Translations under genes and position numbers: made by a program
Part shown: piece by piece, positions 17,288 to 25,098 of the stretch
Position numbering within the stretch: position 1 is the first letter of the stretch
How the letters are laid out: every line of letters begins with the position of its first letter
Source of the DNA: Sinorhizobium fredii NGR234
GTDB taxonomy: Bacteria; Pseudomonadota; Alphaproteobacteria; Rhizobiales; Rhizobiaceae
Length of the DNA: 64,000 nt
NCBI RefSeq assembly: GCF_000018545.1
Contig: NC_012586.1
Span: forward strand, 372,001 to 436,000
Direction: 5' to 3'
Notes under the pieces: model-generated
Databases searched by the model: none
The model's input: the letters and a program-made list of their open reading frames with translations, nothing else
Told to the model about the DNA's origin: nothing

Positions 17288-17827
17288 TCATTCGGTCGGT
17301 TCTATGTCGAAATGCGAGGCGTCGGTCCGGTCCTCGAGCTTGCGCGCCTCGGCGAAGGAAAGCCGGACGACCGCCTCGCCGTCGTGATAGAGGAACGAGA
17401 GGTCGTGGCGGCGCGACGTCATGCGTGCCGGCAGCACGTCGTAACGCACGCCGTTGCCGCCGAGGAGCGGCACGACCGCGCCGATATCCGTACGATCTGC
17501 GATCTCGACGCGCAGCAGATGCAGGGCTTTCCCGGAAGCGTCGATGCCTACAAAGGGAATGCCCGCAAGTCTGAGAAAACTCGTCGCATCACTCGCGCGG
17601 GCAAAGTTCTCGACGAAACTCGCCTCGACGAGATCGAGATCACGCTCGTGCGGCGGCGACAGGTCCTTTCTTGTGGGGCGATGCGGCACCTGCCATTGTA
17701 CGGTGCCGCGCTGCCGGTTATGGCCGGGACCCGCATGCTGGTGGCCGTGATGGTCGTGATCGTGATCATGATCACGGTGATGCGAATGCGCGCCGTGATG
17801 GTGATGATGTCCGCCGTGCATGGCCAC
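17288..17827 (-). CDS. Very His-rich protein, candidate nickel chaperone for guanidine hydrolase
   Basis: The product has 179 residues. The first 36 residues contain 17 histidines in runs such as GGHHHHHGAHSHH and RDHDHDHDHHGHQH, a typical Ni2+/Zn2+-storing tail like those of UreE, HypB or SlyD. The remaining 140 residues (FLRLAGIPFVGIDASGKALH, LPARMTSRRHDLSFLYHDGE) form a compact domain I do not recognise. It has no P-loop, so it is not HypB/UreG, and no Cys pairs, so it is not HypA-like. It has no signal peptide and is therefore cytoplasmic. The gene sits between a guanidine hydrolase gene (4 bp gap) and a nickel permease gene. Cyanobacterial guanidine hydrolases use HypA/HypB-like maturation factors; none is seen here, so this protein may take that place. 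Function is inferred. Confidence 0.6.
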   Translation of the reverse strand: MAMHGGHHHHHGAHSHHRDHDHDHDHHGHQHAGPGHNRQRGTVQWQVPHRPTRKDLSPPHERDLDLVEASFVENFARASDATSFLRLAGIPFVGIDASGKALHLLRVEIADRTDIGAVVPLLGGNGVRYDVLPARMTSRRHDLSFLYHDGEAVVRLSFAEARKLEDRTDASHFDIEPTE

Positions 17828-17831
17828 CTCC

Positions 17832-19037
17832 TCAGAAGCTCACCGGCTTGTCGATCAGGTGCTTGTGGGAACCGAGCTTGCCATGTGCCAGCATCGATCC
17901 CAGCGCCTCCACCACCACCCGAACGCCAAAGAGTGCCGTGATGTCGGATGTGTCGTAAGGCGGGCTGACCTCGACGACCTCGAGGCCGCAGAGCCCTTCT
18001 GCCGCGACCAGCCCGAGGATCTTCAGGGCCTCGCGCGGCAGGAAGCCGCCCGGTTCCGGCCAGCCTGTGCCGGGCACGAAGCCGCAATCGATACTGTCGA
18101 CGTCGAAGGAGATATAGACGGCGTCGGCGTCCTTCCAGGCAAGCTCGAGGGCGATCTCCGCAGTCTTCTCCGGACCGAGCTTTTCGATGTCGTCGATCGT
18201 CAGCACGTTGGTTCCGCGCTCGCGCGCCACCTTCACGCCGTCGCGCGGCACCTGCCAGCCGCCGATACCGAGCTGGACGAGATTTTTCGGCGAGACGTTC
18301 GGCAGATTGGTTGCCCAGTACCAGGGCGTCGTGTGCATGCGCTCGTCGAGATCCTTTTGCTGGATGTCGATATGCCGGTCGAAATGGATGATCCCGATGC
18401 GTTTCGATGTGCATTCGGCAATGCCGCGCACGCAGGGAAAGCCGATCGAGTGGTCGCCGCCGAGCATGATCGGCAGCGCGCCGGACGAAAAGACATGGGA
18501 GACGCCGCGGGTGATCTGGTCGAAGCTCTTTTCCAGATTGGCCGGGATGGTGAAGACGTCGCCGGCATCGCAGAGCGTCATCTGTTCGCGCAGGTCGACA
18601 CCCATTTCGTAGTTATAAGGCGTGTAGAGCGCCGAGATGCGACGGATGCCCTGCGGTCCGAAGCGGGTGCCTGGACGATAGGTCGTGCCGCTGTCGAAGG
18701 GAATGCCGAGCACGGCCGCATCATACTTGCCGACATCGCGAACGTTTTCGACGTAGGGCGCCTTCAGGAATGTGTTGATACCGGCGAAATGCGGCAGCTC
18801 GCCCCTCGCGAAGGTCGGGATCGACTTGTCCGTCAGGCTCTCCGAGCCCGGCAGACCCATTTCGAGCGCCCATTGCTTTTCCCGCCCCCAGCCCTTGCCG
18901 GAAAGCTTCGCCTCCGCCTCGAGCGCCTTCCAGCCCTGGCTGTCGAGCATGTTGAAATCCGGATGGTGGCGGCGCTCGCGAACGGGCGCGTGCATCGCGC
19001 CGGCGCGCCGGGCTTGGCGGCTTGGGGGTTCACGCAT
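17832..19037 (-). CDS. gdmH: Ureohydrolase-family guanidine hydrolase (GdmH type, nickel)
   Basis: The product has 401 residues. It belongs to the arginase/agmatinase fold, with metal ligands His196 (GGDHSIGF), Asp220/His222/Asp224 (HFDRHIDIQ) and Asp312/Asp314 (ISFDVDSID). Agmatinases read FDAHxD; the DRHID variant, the long N-terminus (about 100 residues before the core), the stretch DERMHTTPWYWATN and LGIGGWQVPR match, from memory, cyanobacterial Sll1077-type enzymes that hydrolyse guanidine to urea and ammonia with Ni2+. The guanidine-I riboswitch at the head of the operon, the importer upstream and the nickel-handling genes downstream agree. The start at 19037 overlaps the ATPase gene end by 8 bp. 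Agmatinase or guanidinobutyrase is the alternative, but less likely. Confidence 0.82.
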   Translation of the reverse strand: MREPPSRQARRAGAMHAPVRERRHHPDFNMLDSQGWKALEAEAKLSGKGWGREKQWALEMGLPGSESLTDKSIPTFARGELPHFAGINTFLKAPYVENVRDVGKYDAAVLGIPFDSGTTYRPGTRFGPQGIRRISALYTPYNYEMGVDLREQMTLCDAGDVFTIPANLEKSFDQITRGVSHVFSSGALPIMLGGDHSIGFPCVRGIAECTSKRIGIIHFDRHIDIQQKDLDERMHTTPWYWATNLPNVSPKNLVQLGIGGWQVPRDGVKVARERGTNVLTIDDIEKLGPEKTAEIALELAWKDADAVYISFDVDSIDCGFVPGTGWPEPGGFLPREALKILGLVAAEGLCGLEVVEVSPPYDTSDITALFGVRVVVEALGSMLAHGKLGSHKHLIDKPVSF

Positions 19038-19836
19038 GGGGCATGCTCCTTTTCGTTTCCTGGGACATGGTGTTGGGCTCGATCGGCCGCGAAAAGCCGA
19101 GGATCGGTACAGGGCCGTCGCGGCTCAAATCGAGGTCGTAGATGATGCGGGCGCCGTAGCGCTCAGGCGCTTGCGGATCGATTCGCGGCTTGTCGAAGGC
19201 GAGCAGCCGCGTCCCGAGACCGAAGGCTTCCTTGAGATCGTGGGTGACCATGATCACGGTCATGCCGCGCTCGCGCCATAGCGGCTTGATCAGCGCGTGC
19301 ATCTGCGCCCTGGTACCCGGGTCGAGCGCGCCGAAGGGCTCGTCGAGCAGCAGCACCTTCGGCTCCTTGGCGAGCGCCTGGGCGATCGCCAGCCGCTGCT
19401 GCTGGCCGCCCGAAAGCGCGCTCGGATACTTCCAAGCGTGCTCGCTGAGGCCGACCGCTTGAAGAAGCGCTTCCGCCTTCTCGCTGGCCGCCTTTCGCTT
19501 CGCTCCAAACAGCTTGGCCAGAAACGGGCTTTCGGCGAATTCGTAGGCGATCAGGACATTCTGCAAAACGTTCAGGTGGGGAAAAACCGAATACCGCTGG
19601 AACACCACGCCGCGGTCCGAACCCGGCTCGCCCGGCAGCCCCGCGCCGTCGAGCGTGATGATGCCGCGCGTCGGCCGCTCCTGCCCAAGGATCATCCGAA
19701 GAAAGGTGGATTTGCCGCAACCCGAGGGGCCGACGACGGAGACGAAGGCGCCGGGGGCGATATCGAGCGAGACGCCTTCGAGCACGATCTGGTCGCCATA
19801 TTCCATCCAGACGTTATGGACGCGGATCTCGCTCAT
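19030..19836 (-). CDS. ABC importer ATPase, NitT/TauT type (guanidine uptake)
   Basis: The product has 268 residues, with ATG 19836 overlapping the permease stop by 4 bp. Walker A is VVGPSGCGKSTFLRM, the Q-loop VVFQRYSVFPHL, the signature LSGGQQQRLAIAQALA and Walker B VLLLDEPFGALD, with switch His in VTHDLKEAF. It belongs to the SsuB/TauB/NrtD branch. A C-terminal tail of about 40 residues (GARIIYDLDLSRDGPVPILG) is longer than usual. It energises the permease at 19833 and is predicted to import guanidine because of the riboswitch and the downstream hydrolase. Confidence 0.88.
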   Translation of the reverse strand: MSEIRVHNVWMEYGDQIVLEGVSLDIAPGAFVSVVGPSGCGKSTFLRMILGQERPTRGIITLDGAGLPGEPGSDRGVVFQRYSVFPHLNVLQNVLIAYEFAESPFLAKLFGAKRKAASEKAEALLQAVGLSEHAWKYPSALSGGQQQRLAIAQALAKEPKVLLLDEPFGALDPGTRAQMHALIKPLWRERGMTVIMVTHDLKEAFGLGTRLLAFDKPRIDPQAPERYGARIIYDLDLSRDGPVPILGFSRPIEPNTMSQETKRSMPHA

Positions 19837-20657
19837 CGGCGCGCCTCCTGGGCATAGGCCCAGGGGAAGCCGCGTCGCGCAATCCGTGCCAGCAGCCAGT
19901 CGAGGACGTAGGCGATGAGGGTGATCCAGGCCACATAGGGCAGGATAACGTCCATGGCGAGATAGCGCCGGACGAGGAAGATTCGATAGCCGAGGCCGCT
20001 TTCTGCGGCGATCGCTTCGGCCGAGATCAAGAAGAGGAAGGCTGGGCCCAGCGATAGCCTCATGGCTTCGATAAGCCGTGGCATCGCCTGCGGCAGTGCC
20101 ACGCGCAGCATCACTTGCCACGTCGAAGCGCCGAGCGTCTGCGCCTTGACGATCTGCTCGCTCGGGATGGCGGCAACGGTCATGGCGAGGTCGCGAACTA
20201 GGAACGGTGCAATGCCGATTACGATCAGCACGACTTTGGAGAGTTCACCAAGACCGAGGATGATGAAGAGCACTGGCAGGATCGCCATCGGCGGGACCAT
20301 CGAAATGACGGCGACGAGCGGCGACAGGCCGGCGCTTGCCACCGGAAGCAGCCCAAGCGTCAGCCCGAGCACCAGGCCGATGGCAGCAGCCGCACCGAGG
20401 CCGATGAACAGTCGCTGGAGGCTCGCCGTAGTATCCGACCAGAGGGTCAAGTCTCCCGACCGGCGGTCGGGCTCGGTCGCCAGCCGGTCCATGCTCGTGG
20501 CCATTTCCGCGATCGGTGGCAGCAGCTTGTCGCCCGGATTTGCTGCCCGCCGTTCAGCCGAGACGACGACATAGAGGCAGGCGATCAGCAGGAAGGGCAG
20601 GAGGGCGAGCAGGATCCGCGTTCCCGATCCTGGGACGATATTGATGGCACGTCGCAT
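19833..20657 (-). CDS. ABC importer permease, NitT/TauT type (guanidine uptake)
   Basis: The product has 274 residues from ATG 20657; a TTG at 20684 would add nine residues but has no ribosome site. It has six predicted membrane segments, starting with ILLALLPFLLIACLYVVV, and the EAA-type loop SEQIVKAQTLGASTWQVMLRVALPQAMPRL that contacts the ATPase. The family is SsuC/TauC. It lies 80 bp downstream of the binding-protein gene and overlaps the ATPase gene by 4 bp. The same family supplies a guanidine importer in cyanobacteria, which supports the assignment. Confidence 0.88.
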   Translation of the reverse strand: MRRAINIVPGSGTRILLALLPFLLIACLYVVVSAERRAANPGDKLLPPIAEMATSMDRLATEPDRRSGDLTLWSDTTASLQRLFIGLGAAAAIGLVLGLTLGLLPVASAGLSPLVAVISMVPPMAILPVLFIILGLGELSKVVLIVIGIAPFLVRDLAMTVAAIPSEQIVKAQTLGASTWQVMLRVALPQAMPRLIEAMRLSLGPAFLFLISAEAIAAESGLGYRIFLVRRYLAMDVILPYVAWITLIAYVLDWLLARIARRGFPWAYAQEARR

Positions 20658-20737
20658 GAGCCGGTTCTCATCTTGGAGAGGCAAGTGGAGGCTAAGATCG
20701 TCAGGGTGCGCCAGCTCGGCCGCCTGAGCGGATGGAC

Positions 20738-21820
20738 CTAGAGCGAGCCGTCGGCGGCGAGCTTCATGTAGCTCGCATCGAAGCGCAGCTTCACATTGTC
20801 TGCAGAACCCAGCACCTGGCCGCCCGGGAAGGCGATGCCCACGACGTCCTTGTCCGCGGCGCCGTCGCCGAGAAGGCCATGATCGAAGGAGAAGGTCCGC
20901 ACCAGTTCCATGGTCCTGACGAGGTCCTCGCTCTCGGTGAAGGAGACCGCCTCCTGAGGTGTAGCGAACAGCTTGGTCGCCGCAAGCTGGGCCTCGAAGC
21001 CGGCAAGGTCCGTGCCGGACATAGTGCCCATCGCGGTGCGTGCAGTCTTGCCCTTCTCGCCCGGGTCCGTCAGGACAGACATTATCTCGTACCAGATGCC
21101 GGCGAGTGCCTTGCCGAAGTTGGGATTGTCCTTGAGTACCTCGGTGTTGACCATCATCGTATCGATGATCTCGCCTGGAATTTGCGTGGAATCGAACAGC
21201 GCGGCGGAACCGGGCTCGGCCTTGACCTCGGCGAGCAACGGGTTCCAGGTGACCACCGTCGAGGTCTCCGGCGACTTGAAGGCGGCGACCATGTCGGCAT
21301 CGGAGGTGTTGACGATCGTCACGTCCCTTTCTGAAAGCCCCGCGGTTTCAAGGGCGCGCGCCAGCAGATAGTGCGAGACCGAAAGTTCGACGAGATTGAT
21401 GCTCTCACCCTTGAGATGGGCGGGCGTCTTCGCGGTCTTGGAGACGATGCCGTCATTGCCGTTCGAGAAATCGCCGACGATCAGGATCGTCGTGTCGACG
21501 CCGCCTGCGGCCGGAATGGTCAGGCCATCCATGTTCGTCGCCGTCACGCCGTCGAAGCTGCCGGCCGTGTACTGGTTGATCGACTCGATGTAGTCGTTGA
21601 CCTGCTTGACGTTGATGGTGATGCCGTATTTGTCGGCCCATTTCTTCACAATGCCGGCATCCGCCGCATAGGGCCACGGCATCCAGCCGACGTAGATCGT
21701 CCAGGCGATATTGAATTCCTTCTTCGGCTCCGCCCGCGTCCCGCTCGCCAGAAGCGTGAGCGACAGGCCGAGAGCGACCGAGAGGGCACGAAAACCGAAT
21801 CTGCCATTTCCAAAACGCAT
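20738..21820 (-). CDS. Periplasmic substrate-binding protein, NitT/TauT type (probable guanidine binder)
   Basis: The product has 360 residues. Start ATG 21820 begins a Sec signal peptide (FRALSVALGLSLTLLASGTRA, cut near TRA/EPK). The mature protein opens with FNIAWTIYVGWMPWPYAADA and has INVKQVNDYIESINQYTAGS and VTATNMDGLTIPAA, in line with ABC-type nitrate/taurine-like binding proteins that often bind small cationic or amide compounds. It is the first gene after the guanidine-I riboswitch, about 92 bp from its 3' end, so its expression should rise with guanidine. Guanidine as ligand is inferred from context. Confidence 0.82.
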   Translation of the reverse strand: MRFGNGRFGFRALSVALGLSLTLLASGTRAEPKKEFNIAWTIYVGWMPWPYAADAGIVKKWADKYGITINVKQVNDYIESINQYTAGSFDGVTATNMDGLTIPAAGGVDTTILIVGDFSNGNDGIVSKTAKTPAHLKGESINLVELSVSHYLLARALETAGLSERDVTIVNTSDADMVAAFKSPETSTVVTWNPLLAEVKAEPGSAALFDSTQIPGEIIDTMMVNTEVLKDNPNFGKALAGIWYEIMSVLTDPGEKGKTARTAMGTMSGTDLAGFEAQLAATKLFATPQEAVSFTESEDLVRTMELVRTFSFDHGLLGDGAADKDVVGIAFPGGQVLGSADNVKLRFDASYMKLAADGSL

Positions 21821-21911
21821 CGTTCTATTCCCCTGTTCAAGTTGGGGCTCACGCTGCGCTCTTTTCTCGGAAACCACAGGCGGGATTCCCAAAGCAACGG
21901 CACCGCTGCAT

Positions 21912-22012
21912 GAGCCTCCCGGGCTTTTATCCCGCCGTGGACCCGGTGGATGTCTCCCCACCGGAGGTTTCTCTCGGTCCAGACATGCCCTGACGGCATC
22001 GGAACCCTAGAA
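21912..22012 (-). promoter_or_regulatory. Guanidine-I (ykkC) riboswitch
   Basis: Read on the minus strand, the leader contains the class's conserved blocks in the right order. CTAGGGTTCCG is at 22009-21999, then a variable hairpin, then CTGGACCGAGAGAAAC, a second variable hairpin, CACGG, and finally GGGATAAAAGCCCGGGAGG ending near 21914. These are the ligand-binding and P1/P3 signatures of the guanidine-I aptamer. It sits between a promoter at 22021-22048 and the binding-protein gene at 21820. Riboswitches of this class turn on guanidine export or degradation genes when guanidine is bound. The expression platform should lie in the 92 bases before 21820, but I cannot fold it here. Confidence 0.93.
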
Positions 22013-22020
22013 ACATCTGC

Positions 22021-22048
22021 AGTATAATTCCATGACTCCGAAAGTAAA
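22021..22048 (-). promoter_or_regulatory. Candidate sigma-70 promoter for the guanidine operon
   Basis: On the minus strand a -35-like TTTACT (22048-22043) is separated by 16 bp from a -10 TATACT (22026-22021). Transcription would start near 22014, directly at the first conserved base of the riboswitch, which supports the prediction. Confidence 0.5.
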
Positions 22049-22279
22049 GTGGAAGTTCTGCCGAATTCCGCCCATAATTTGTGCATGAATGCTTATAAAA
22101 TGATCAAATAGATCAATAATTATTGCGAGCATTTGAGGAGCCCTTGTAGCGCCGTTCTTCCGCGCGCTGAGACGTGATTGGCGATCGGCGGGTTTGGCCG
22201 GCCTGCCGAGAGTTATATTGAGTAGAAGCGACATTTTAAGGTCGCTCTCCCTCACCAGTCGGCTTCTCCATCAGCGCTC

Positions 22280-24085
22280 TCAGGCGGCCAAGCTGGCGAT
22301 GTAGGCACGCCACCCGCCATAGCGGCTGATGTCTGCAGCTCCGGCGAGCCCGGCCGGCTCGACCAAAAAGCCCTTGCAGGCCGTTCCGTCGGCAAGCTGG
22401 ACGGTACCGATCGCAAGTGGTGATGGAACGGCTGCGACGAAGAGTCCGAACGCCTCTGCCCCCAACTTCCAGACCTCAACCTCGATCGAGGCACCTTCAC
22501 TCTCCTGACAACGCACGAGGCCGGGTTTCGCGGGCTCGGTGCTCGAAAGAGCATAAAGCCTGTAACATTTGGCCGTCAGCGCCCGCCGGGAAAATCTGGC
22601 GCCCAGGTCTCGCAACTGGGCGTTCAAGGGCATGCCGGAAAGATGCGCGCCGACGACAACGAGTTCTATCATCTGGCCCTCATCGGTGGCGGCCGGGAGA
22701 TAGTTCGCCGGCTGCGGCCATCCCGTGGCGCCGAGCGGCAGGGCGCTTAGCCGATGCAGTTCGGCAGCGAGCGATGCGGTCAGGTGATCCTTGCCGGCAG
22801 GCGCGAGCAAGGTGACGCTCGCAGGCCGACCGTCGGATCTGTGACCCGTCGGCACGGCCATGCCGCACATGTCCAGCAGGTTGACGAAATTGGTATAGAT
22901 GCCGAGCCGCGCGTTTTCGCGGATCGGTTCCGCTTCGACTTCCATACGTGTGAAGTGCGTCGGCGCGGTCGGAACGCAGATCATGTCGACGGACGCGATG
23001 AGCGGCGCGACCTTTCGCTTCAGCGCCTGCAACGCATAGAAACCCTCGAAGGCATCCGCCGCCGACAGTGCCTTGGCGCCGCCATAGATCTCTCGCGTCA
23101 CCGGATGGAAGCTCGTCTCGTTCGCATCGAAGAAGTCCTTGACCGCTGCATATCGTTCGGAGACCCAGGCGCCTTCGTAGAGAAGCGCGGCCGTGGCATA
23201 GAAATCGGCAAAGGGCAACTCGACAATCTGATGCCCCAGTGAGCGCAGCATCTGAAGCGCGTCGGCGTAGGCGCTCTCCATGAGCACGTCCCCGAAGAAG
23301 CGCCGATCCGCCGTTGCCGGTACGCCGACTTTGAGGACCGGTGGCAAGGAGAGACCGCCCCTCGGCGCAATGTCCCGGGAATAGGAGTCGGTCGCATCGG
23401 GTCGCGCGGCGACTTGGAAAATTTGATAGGCGTCCGCGACGGCCAAGGCGAAGATAGAAACGCAGTCGAGAGTACGGCAGGCCGGCACGACGCCCGTGGT
23501 CGACAGGGCACCGATACTCGGCTTGAGGCCGACGATGTTGTTAAGTCCGGCCGGGATGCGGCCCGAGCCAGCCGTGTCGGTACCGAGCGCGAAGCTGACG
23601 ATGCCGTGGGCAGTCGCCACCGCCGATCCGGAGCTCGATCCGCCGGGCACGAGCGCTGGATCGATGGCGTTGCGCGGCGCCGGATAAGGGGTCCGCACGC
23701 CAACGAGACCGGTCGCGAACTGGTCGAGATTGGTCTTGCCGACGACGAGGGCGCCGGCCTCGCGCAACAGTCGTACAACCGTGGCGTCCCTTTCGGCCAA
23801 GTAGGCATAATCCGGGCAGGCGGCCGTCGTCGGCATGCCGGCCACGTCGATATTGTCCTTGACGGCGAAGGGAATGCCCCACAACGGTTTGGCGACAGGA
23901 TCGAACGCGCCGAGAGCGGCGGCCTCATCGAGGAGTTCGCTGCGATCGGCGAGATGGAGAAAGATACCCAGATCGTCGACGGCCGCGATGCGCTCGAAAA
24001 CCGTCTTGATCGTCTCAGCCACGCTCCAACCCGACCGATAGGCGGCATGAAGAGAAGCAATGTCGAAAGCCTGTCCGTCTTTCAT
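22280..24085 (-). CDS. atzF: Allophanate hydrolase
   Basis: The product has 601 residues from ATG 24085, which has AAGGAA upstream; an in-frame TTG at 24103 is less likely. The amidase domain (about 1-430) has the Ser-cisSer-Lys triad: Lys76 in IPFAVKDNID, Ser150 in PGGSSSGS and Ser174 in TDTAGSGRIPAG. The spacings (74 and 24) match those I recall for AtzF. The C-terminal domain (about 470-600; VVVGAHLSGMPLNAQLRDLGA) is the second domain of allophanate hydrolases, which plain amidases lack. It converts allophanate to ammonia and CO2. As the last gene of the biuret operon it removes the product of biuret hydrolase. It begins 5 bp after the cupin gene. Confidence 0.9.
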   Translation of the reverse strand: MKDGQAFDIASLHAAYRSGWSVAETIKTVFERIAAVDDLGIFLHLADRSELLDEAAALGAFDPVAKPLWGIPFAVKDNIDVAGMPTTAACPDYAYLAERDATVVRLLREAGALVVGKTNLDQFATGLVGVRTPYPAPRNAIDPALVPGGSSSGSAVATAHGIVSFALGTDTAGSGRIPAGLNNIVGLKPSIGALSTTGVVPACRTLDCVSIFALAVADAYQIFQVAARPDATDSYSRDIAPRGGLSLPPVLKVGVPATADRRFFGDVLMESAYADALQMLRSLGHQIVELPFADFYATAALLYEGAWVSERYAAVKDFFDANETSFHPVTREIYGGAKALSAADAFEGFYALQALKRKVAPLIASVDMICVPTAPTHFTRMEVEAEPIRENARLGIYTNFVNLLDMCGMAVPTGHRSDGRPASVTLLAPAGKDHLTASLAAELHRLSALPLGATGWPQPANYLPAATDEGQMIELVVVGAHLSGMPLNAQLRDLGARFSRRALTAKCYRLYALSSTEPAKPGLVRCQESEGASIEVEVWKLGAEAFGLFVAAVPSPLAIGTVQLADGTACKGFLVEPAGLAGAADISRYGGWRAYIASLAA

Positions 24086-24089
24086 CGTT

Positions 24090-24437
24090 TCAATTTCCTT
24101 CAAGCATCGTCACGGGCCGATACCACTGGATCAGAACGACACAGCCGGTATCGCTCCAGACGGAATGTTCCGTGCCCGCGGCATTGACGATGTAGGTGCC
24201 GACCCCATAGTCGCCGCTTTCGTCGGATTGGGTGCCGGTGAGCACCAGGATCGTCTCCAAGCCGTCATGACGGTGACGCGGCACGGAAGCGCCGGCCTCG
24301 TAGCGGAGCAATGCAACACCGGGCTGACCGCCATCGAAGTGCCTTATCCAATGGATCATCACTCCATCGCGGAACGGCTCGAATTCAAGGTCACGCCAAC
24401 TTCCCTGTGTCAGGCTCTCGCGTGTCGTTTCAGGCAT
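24090..24437 (-). CDS. Small cupin protein
   Basis: The product has 115 residues from ATG 24437, overlapping the previous gene by 8 bp. It is a single cupin barrel of the ChrR-like kind, with metal-ligand type residues in [20 protein letters not shown] and a second motif near [12 protein letters not shown]. It has no signal peptide and no DNA-binding part. Similar small cupins occur in amide-degradation operons, sometimes with an unknown role. Here it lies between two hydrolases of the biuret pathway. It might act on an intermediate or stabilise an enzyme; the sequence does not decide. Confidence 0.75.
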   Translation of the reverse strand: MPETTRESLTQGSWRDLEFEPFRDGVMIHWIRHFDGGQPGVALLRYEAGASVPRHRHDGLETILVLTGTQSDESGDYGVGTYIVNAAGTEHSVWSDTGCVVLIQWYRPVTMLEGN

Positions 24438-25098
24438 GGGCGATCCCCCTGAGCACATCGGCGAGATGCGCCGTCCATCCGACGATAGCGCCCTGCGCAC
24501 GGATCATCGCCAGGGTCGCGGACTTGAACTCGGGGAAGTAGCTTTCCGTCGCCTCCTCGACGAGCAGGCACTCGTAGCCGCGGTCGTTCGCTTCCCGCAT
24601 GGTCGTCTGCACGCAGACCTCGGTCGTCACGCCGGCGAAGACGAGCTGTCCGATGTCGCGCTCCTTCAGGATGTAGTCGAGCGGTGTCGCATAGAACGCA
24701 CCCTTGCCAGGCTTTTCGATGACCGTCTCGCCAACGGCCGGCGCGAGCTCCGGCAGGATCGCGGTGCCCGGCTCGCCCGCAATCAGGATGCGGCCCATGG
24801 GACCCTCGTCGCCGATCCTAAAGTGGGGGCGGCCGCGTTCGCGCTTGGCCCGCGGCAGATCGGAAAGGTCCGGACGGTGACATTCCATGGTATGGATCAC
24901 CGGCAGGCCGGCGGCGCGAAAGCCCTCGATCAGCCGCTTGACGTCGGGCACGATCTTCGCCACGCGCGCTACGTCATTGCCGAGGCTTTCGCCGAAGCCG
25001 CCTTCCTCCGTGAAGTCGCGCTGCATGTCGATGACGATGAGCGCGACGGCGTCGCGGTCGAGCCGGAACGGAAAAGGTTCTGCCTTGATCTCCGCCAT
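24430..25098 (-). CDS. Isochorismatase-like cysteine hydrolase, second paralog in the biuret operon (triuret or biuret hydrolase candidate)
   Basis: The product has 222 residues. The triad of this family is complete: Asp24 (IVIDMQRDF), Lys129 (IEKPGKGAF) and Cys162 ([22 protein letters not shown]). It resembles the biuret hydrolase at 26639-27355 (shared [42 protein letters not shown] and [13 protein letters not shown]) but is shorter at the N-terminus and differs near the active site (FYATPLDY instead of FCATDLEL). A triuret hydrolase related to biuret hydrolase is known from Herbaspirillum, so this could be the enzyme for the next larger oligomer. Ureidoacrylate-type amidase is another option. 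It starts at the ATPase stop (TGATG junction). Confidence 0.75.
   Translation of the reverse strand: MAEIKAEPFPFRLDRDAVALIVIDMQRDFTEEGGFGESLGNDVARVAKIVPDVKRLIEGFRAAGLPVIHTMECHRPDLSDLPRAKRERGRPHFRIGDEGPMGRILIAGEPGTAILPELAPAVGETVIEKPGKGAFYATPLDYILKERDIGQLVFAGVTTEVCVQTTMREANDRGYECLLVEEATESYFPEFKSATLAMIRAQGAIVGWTAHLADVLRGIAHA

Noticed and set aside
17832..19037. Simple agmatinase (speB) call
   Set aside because: The DRHID metal motif, the long N-terminus, the guanidine-I riboswitch and nickel genes favour guanidine hydrolase.
24430..24500. Longer start for the cupin gene at 24500
   Set aside because: It would overlap the upstream hydrolase gene by 71 bp and adds polar residues outside the cupin fold; ATG 24437 is better.
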